From Rhodocyclales bacterium (lineage in GTDB: Bacteria > Pseudomonadota > Gammaproteobacteria > Burkholderiales > Rhodocyclaceae), in contig JAJTBM010000112.1 in assembly GCA_021286885.1 (NCBI GenBank), forward strand, positions 1 to 8,429: a DNA stretch of 8,429 nucleotides, written 5' to 3'. The notes under the pieces are model-generated. The model saw only the letters and a program-made list of their open reading frames with translations, had not been told where the DNA came from and ran no database searches. The position numbers and the translations under genes were made by a program. This document shows positions 5,307 to 8,429 of the stretch, in pieces; within the stretch, counting starts at the first letter, position 1, and the number at the start of each line of letters is the position of its first letter.

Positions 5307-5341
5307 GCGCTCCCAAATTTACGCACGCACCGGGGGAGCGC
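5307..5341 (+). promoter_or_regulatory. 8-bp stem-loop in the metY mRNA leader, riboswitch-like placement
   Basis: GCGCTCCC (5307-5314) and GGGAGCGC (5334-5341) pair perfectly around a 19-base loop, ending 11 bases before the Shine-Dalgarno sequence. Loop bases CGCACG (5322-5327) are complementary to CGTGCG (5295-5300) just upstream of the stem, which would allow a pseudoknot. I compared it with the SAM-II riboswitch: a GCTAAAAA stretch follows the stem as in that class, but only 1 base after the stem instead of about 11, so it does not fit that class. The structure is seen in the sequence; regulation is inferred. Confidence 0.45.
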
Positions 5342-5352
5342 CGCTAAAAACC

Positions 5353-5358
5353 AAGGAG
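5353..5358 (+). promoter_or_regulatory. Ribosome binding site of metY
   Basis: AAGGAG lies 11 bases before the ATG at 5370, in an A-rich unstructured stretch. The CTCC within the 5' arm of the upstream stem-loop (5310-5313) is complementary to its GGAG, so stem opening could in principle mask it. Confidence 0.7.
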
Positions 5359-5369
5359 AACAGAGAAAA

Positions 5370-6653
5370 ATGAAACTCGAAACCCTCGCCGTTCATGCCG
5401 GCTACAGCCCTGATCCGACCACCAAGGCGGTGGCCGTGCCCATCTACCAGACCACCTCGTATGCCTTCGACGACACCCAGCACGGGGCCGACCTGTTTGA
5501 TCTGAAGGTGGCAGGCAACATCTACACCCGCATCATGAACCCCACCCAGGCTGTGCTCGAAGCCCGGGTGGCGGCGCTCGAAGGCGGGATTGCCGGCCTG
5601 GCGGTGGCCTCCGGCATGGCGGCGATCACCTACGCGATCCAGACCATTGCCGAAGCGGGCGATAACATCGTCTCCTCGGCCACCCTGTACGGCGGCAGCT
5701 ACAACCTGCTGGCCCACACCCTGCCCCAGATCGGAATCCAGGCGCGCTTTGCCGATGCCCGCGACCCGGCTTCGTTTGCCCCCCTGATCGACGAACGCAC
5801 CAAGGCCATCTACTGTGAATCGGTGGGCAACCCCCTGGGCAACGTGACCGACTTCCAGGCCCTGGCCGACATCGCCCACGCCCACGGCATCCCGCTGATT
5901 GTGGACAACACGGTGCCCTCGCCCTACCTGTGCCGCCCCATCGAGCACGGGGCTGACATCGTGGTGCATTCCCTCACCAAATACCTGGGCGGCCACGGCA
6001 ACTCCATCGGCGGCATCATCGTGGATAGCGGCAAATTCCCCTGGGCCCAGCACAAGGAACGCTTCCGCCGCCTGAACGAGCCGGACGTGTCTTACCACGG
6101 CGTGGTGTACACCGAAGCCATGGGCGACGCGGCCTACATCGCCCGCGCCCGGGTCGTGCCCCTGCGCAACATGGGCGCCGCCATCAGCCCCTTCAATGTG
6201 TTCCTGATCCTGCAAGGCATCGAAACCCTGGCCCTGCGCATGGACCGGATCTGCGACAACAGCCTCCAGGTGGCCGAGTTCCTGCGCGACCATCCCAAGG
6301 TGGCGTGGGTGAACTACGCCGGCCTGCCCGAGCACGCCGACCACGCCTTGGTGCAAAAATACATGGGCGGTCGCGCTTCCGGCATCCTGAACTTTGGGGT
6401 GAAGAGCGCCGATGGTGACGGCAAGGCCGCCGGTGGCCGCTTCCAGGACGCCCTCAAGCTGGTGACCCGGCTGGTGAACATCGGCGACAGCAAGAGCCTC
6501 GCCTGCCACCCGGCCTCCACCACCCACCGCCAGCTCTCCCCGGCTGAACTGGCCAAGGCGGGGGTGTCGGAAGACATGGTGCGCCTGTCCATCGGCATCG
6601 AGCACATCGACGACATCCTGGCCGACCTGGACCAGGCCCTGGGCGCCGTTTAA
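5370..6653 (+). CDS. metY: O-acetylhomoserine sulfhydrylase (O-acetylhomoserine aminocarboxypropyltransferase)
   Basis: This PLP-dependent cytoplasmic enzyme makes homocysteine from O-acetyl-L-homoserine and sulfide (direct sulfhydrylation in methionine synthesis); methanethiol can also serve. The 427-residue length matches the MetY branch of the Cys/Met-metabolism PLP family (about 430), longer than cystathionine gamma-synthase (about 390). Characteristic segments are [20 protein letters not shown] at the N-terminus, [40 protein letters not shown], and [20 protein letters not shown]. The PLP lysine is Lys204 in [11 protein letters not shown]. The C-terminal domain has ILNFGVK, then [23 protein letters not shown] and [13 protein letters not shown]. 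The gene is monocistronic: its own promoter region lies upstream and a terminator follows 30 bases after the stop. O-succinylhomoserine use (MetZ) is less likely given the length and motifs. Confidence 0.93.
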   Translation: MKLETLAVHAGYSPDPTTKAVAVPIYQTTSYAFDDTQHGADLFDLKVAGNIYTRIMNPTQAVLEARVAALEGGIAGLAVASGMAAITYAIQTIAEAGDNIVSSATLYGGSYNLLAHTLPQIGIQARFADARDPASFAPLIDERTKAIYCESVGNPLGNVTDFQALADIAHAHGIPLIVDNTVPSPYLCRPIEHGADIVVHSLTKYLGGHGNSIGGIIVDSGKFPWAQHKERFRRLNEPDVSYHGVVYTEAMGDAAYIARARVVPLRNMGAAISPFNVFLILQGIETLALRMDRICDNSLQVAEFLRDHPKVAWVNYAGLPEHADHALVQKYMGGRASGILNFGVKSADGDGKAAGGRFQDALKLVTRLVNIGDSKSLACHPASTTHRQLSPAELAKAGVSEDMVRLSIGIEHIDDILADLDQALGAV

Positions 6654-6683
6654 GCGCTACGCACACCGCAGCACAGCACCATT

Positions 6684-6723
6684 AAAAAAGCCCCTGACCG
6701 TACGCAACGGCCAGGGGCTTTTT
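6684..6723. terminator. Bidirectional Rho-independent terminator between metY and leuA
   Basis: AAAAAGCCCCTG (6685-6696) pairs with CAGGGGCTTTTT (6712-6723). An inner CCGT/ACGG extension lies beyond one A/C mismatch, which becomes a G-U pair on the minus strand, around an ACGCA loop. The T-run on the plus side and the A-run (Ts on the minus side) let it end both metY (stop at 6653) and the convergent leuA (stop at 6747). Confidence 0.92.
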
Positions 6724-6746
6724 ACGTGCAAACGCGCAGAACGGGA

Positions 6747-8429
6747 TCAGACAGGCTGGTTGACGATGGCGTCGTCCGCTGCGCTGGCCAGCACTTCGGC
6801 CTGACGGGCCCGGGCGCGATTCACCGCACTCACCAGCGCCCGCACCGAGGCCGTCACGGTGTTGCGGTGGAAGCCCGCGCCAAACACCGTCCCGGCCATA
6901 CCGTCGATGGCCACTTCGATCACCCCCATGGCGGCCGCATCGGCGCCTTCGCCCATGGAGCGCTCCTCAAAGCTGTGCACCCGCACCCCACCGCCCAGCG
7001 CCGCAACCACCGCCTCGATGGGGCCATTGCCCGTGCCGGTGAGGGTGCGCAGCACGCGCCCCTCGCCCTGACCTTCGGCCACTTCGATGCGGATCCCCTG
7101 GGCTGGGCCCTCTTCGAACAGATGGTGGGTCTGGTAGGCGATGGGCGTATCGGCCTCAAGATATTCCCGGGTAAAGAGCTGCCAGAGCTGGTGGGCATCC
7201 ACTTCCTGGCCGGTGGCGTCGGTGTGGCGCTGGACCACGTTGCTGAACTCCACCTGCATCCGGCGCGGCATGCGAAGGCCGTAGCCGGTTTCGAGCAAAT
7301 GCGCGATGCCGCCCTTGCCGGACTGGCTGTTCACCCGGATCACCGAATCGTAGGTGCGGCCCAGATCAGCCGGGTCCACCGGCAAATAGGGTACTTCCCA
7401 GAGGGCGTCGGGCTGCTGCACCTCAAAACCCTTCTTGATGGCGTCCTGGTGGGAACCGGAGAAGGCGGTGAATACCAGGTCGCCCGCGTAGGGATGGCGC
7501 GGATGGACGGGAAGCTGGGTGCATTCCTCGGCCACCCGGATCACGTCATTGATGTCGGAAAAATCCAGGCCCGGGTCGATGCCGTGGGTGTAGAGGTTGA
7601 GCGCGAGGGTCACGAGATCCACGTTACCGGTGCGCTCCCCGTTGCCAAAGAGGCAGCCTTCCACCCGGTCGGCCCCGGCGAGGACGGCCAGCTCGGCGGC
7701 GGCCACGGCGGTGCCCCGGTCGTTGTGGGGATGGACGCTCAAGATGATCTGATCCCGGCGGGCAAGGTGGCGGTGCATCCACTCGATCTGATCGGCGTAC
7801 ACATTGGGGGTCGCCATTTCAACGGTGGACGGGAGGTTGAGGATCACCTTTTCGCCGGGGGCCGGGTCCCAGGCCTCCACCACGGCGTTGCAGACTTCGC
7901 AAGCAAAGTCGAGTTCGGTGGCAGTAAAGGTTTCCGGGCTGTATTCGAGCACCCATTCGGTTTCCGGCTGGGCAGCGGCGAGCTCCTTGACGAGGCGCAC
8001 GCTCTGGACGGCCAGGGCCTTCACTTCTTCGCGACTCATGTTGAACACGGTGCGGCGGAAGACCGGCGAGGTGGCGTTGTAGATGTGCACGATGGCACGG
8101 CGAGCGCCCCGGAGGGATTCCATGGTGCGACGGATCAAATGCTCGCGGGCCTGGCTGAGCACTTCGATGGTCACATCGTCGGGGATTTCATGGTTTTCGA
8201 TGAGCTGACGGACAAAGTCAAAGTCCGTCTGGGAGGCCGAAGGAAAAGCGACCTCGATTTCCTTGAGCCCGATGGCGACAAGTTTGCGGAACATCAGCAA
8301 CTTGCGGGCGGGGTTCATGGGCTCGAAGAGGGCCTGGTTCCCGTCGCGCAGATCGGTGCTCATCCAGATGGGGGCCTGGGTGATCTGGCGGGAAGGCCAT
8401 TGGCGGTCGGAGAGGTTGACCGGGGGGAA
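6747..8429 (-). CDS. leuA: 2-isopropylmalate synthase, long (type 2) form, N-terminus cut by window edge
   Basis: LeuA condenses 2-oxoisovalerate with acetyl-CoA, the committed step of leucine synthesis. The frame stays open to the right edge. The 22 residues before the first in-frame ATG (8363), reading [20 protein letters not shown] and then IW, are clearly LeuA, so that ATG is internal and only about ten residues are missing. The 560 visible residues match the long actinobacterial-like type. The catalytic TIM barrel begins with [15 protein letters not shown], where the Arg-Asp pair is catalytic and metal-binding. It includes [17 protein letters not shown], the metal-ligand histidines of [11 protein letters not shown] (codons at 7731-7733 and 7725-7727), and [20 protein letters not shown]. 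The linker has [11 protein letters not shown] and [16 protein letters not shown]. The C-terminal ~110 residues ([20 protein letters not shown] onward) form the LeuA dimer domain, where leucine feedback inhibition acts. No leuB, leuC or leuD is adjacent; any promoter or leader peptide lies outside the window. Confidence 0.95.
   Translation of the reverse strand, partial: FPPVNLSDRQWPSRQITQAPIWMSTDLRDGNQALFEPMNPARKLLMFRKLVAIGLKEIEVAFPSASQTDFDFVRQLIENHEIPDDVTIEVLSQAREHLIRRTMESLRGARRAIVHIYNATSPVFRRTVFNMSREEVKALAVQSVRLVKELAAAQPETEWVLEYSPETFTATELDFACEVCNAVVEAWDPAPGEKVILNLPSTVEMATPNVYADQIEWMHRHLARRDQIILSVHPHNDRGTAVAAAELAVLAGADRVEGCLFGNGERTGNVDLVTLALNLYTHGIDPGLDFSDINDVIRVAEECTQLPVHPRHPYAGDLVFTAFSGSHQDAIKKGFEVQQPDALWEVPYLPVDPADLGRTYDSVIRVNSQSGKGGIAHLLETGYGLRMPRRMQVEFSNVVQRHTDATGQEVDAHQLWQLFTREYLEADTPIAYQTHHLFEEGPAQGIRIEVAEGQGEGRVLRTLTGTGNGPIEAVVAALGGGVRVHSFEERSMGEGADAAAMGVIEVAIDGMAGTVFGAGFHRNTVTASVRALVSAVNRARARQAEVLASAADDAIVNQPV

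Noticed and set aside
5294..5369. SAM-II riboswitch upstream of metY
   Set aside because: A stem and a following GCTAAAAA stretch are suggestive, but the stem-to-motif distance is 1 base instead of about 11 and the conserved loop sequence is absent, so I report only an unclassified structured leader.
5319..6605. A 428-codon open frame on the minus strand opposite metY
   Set aside because: Same artefact: antisense to an unmistakable PLP enzyme, Gly/Val/His/Gln-rich, no ribosome binding site.
8363..8429. leuA starting at the ATG at 8363 as a complete gene
   Set aside because: The 22 in-frame residues beyond it are conserved LeuA sequence ([19 protein letters not shown]), so the true start is outside the window.

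Overview
The window is GC-rich, densely coding DNA made up mostly of biosynthetic housekeeping genes. Protein character points to a betaproteobacterium, perhaps Rhodocyclales (Azoarcus/Zoogloea-like): the MoeA, MetY and long-form LeuA sequences, the PabB-PabC fusion and the GC-driven codon bias. This placement rests on recall of families, not on a search.

Layout, left to right. (1) The 3' end of moeA (molybdenum cofactor biosynthesis) runs in from the left edge. (2) A short gap holds two abutting inverted repeats and a TATAGA box, then a 306-residue protein I do not recognise (615-1535). (3) 68 bases later comes a 578-residue fusion of aminodeoxychorismate synthase component I with a PabC-like lyase domain (folate/p-aminobenzoate pathway). 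(4) A 115-base gap with two inverted repeats precedes a membrane-anchored CrtC/AttH (lipocalin-like, 'predicted secreted hydrolase') protein at 3456-4571. (5) That gene converges on a small cysteine-rich protein of unknown function on the minus strand (4657-5082); a 15-bp-stem hairpin lies between their ends. (6) The 287-base gap between the cysteine-rich gene and metY is the most structured non-coding part of the window. It contains a terminator-like hairpin in the leader of the minus-strand gene, direct repeats 21 bases apart, a TGAAAA-N5-TTTTCA inverted repeat, a TATACT box, a 12-bp palindrome near the expected +1, and an 8-bp stem-loop just before the metY ribosome binding site. (7) metY (O-acetylhomoserine sulfhydrylase) ends at a clear bidirectional terminator shared with (8) a convergent leuA (2-isopropylmalate synthase, long type), whose first few codons lie beyond the right edge.

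The genes do not form one pathway; the theme is cofactor and amino-acid biosynthesis (molybdopterin, folate, methionine/cysteine, leucine). There is no sign of mobile elements, CRISPR, phage, tRNA or rRNA. The points most worth a second look are the metY regulatory region and leader, the cysteine-rich protein with an attenuator-like leader, and the two uncharacterised proteins.
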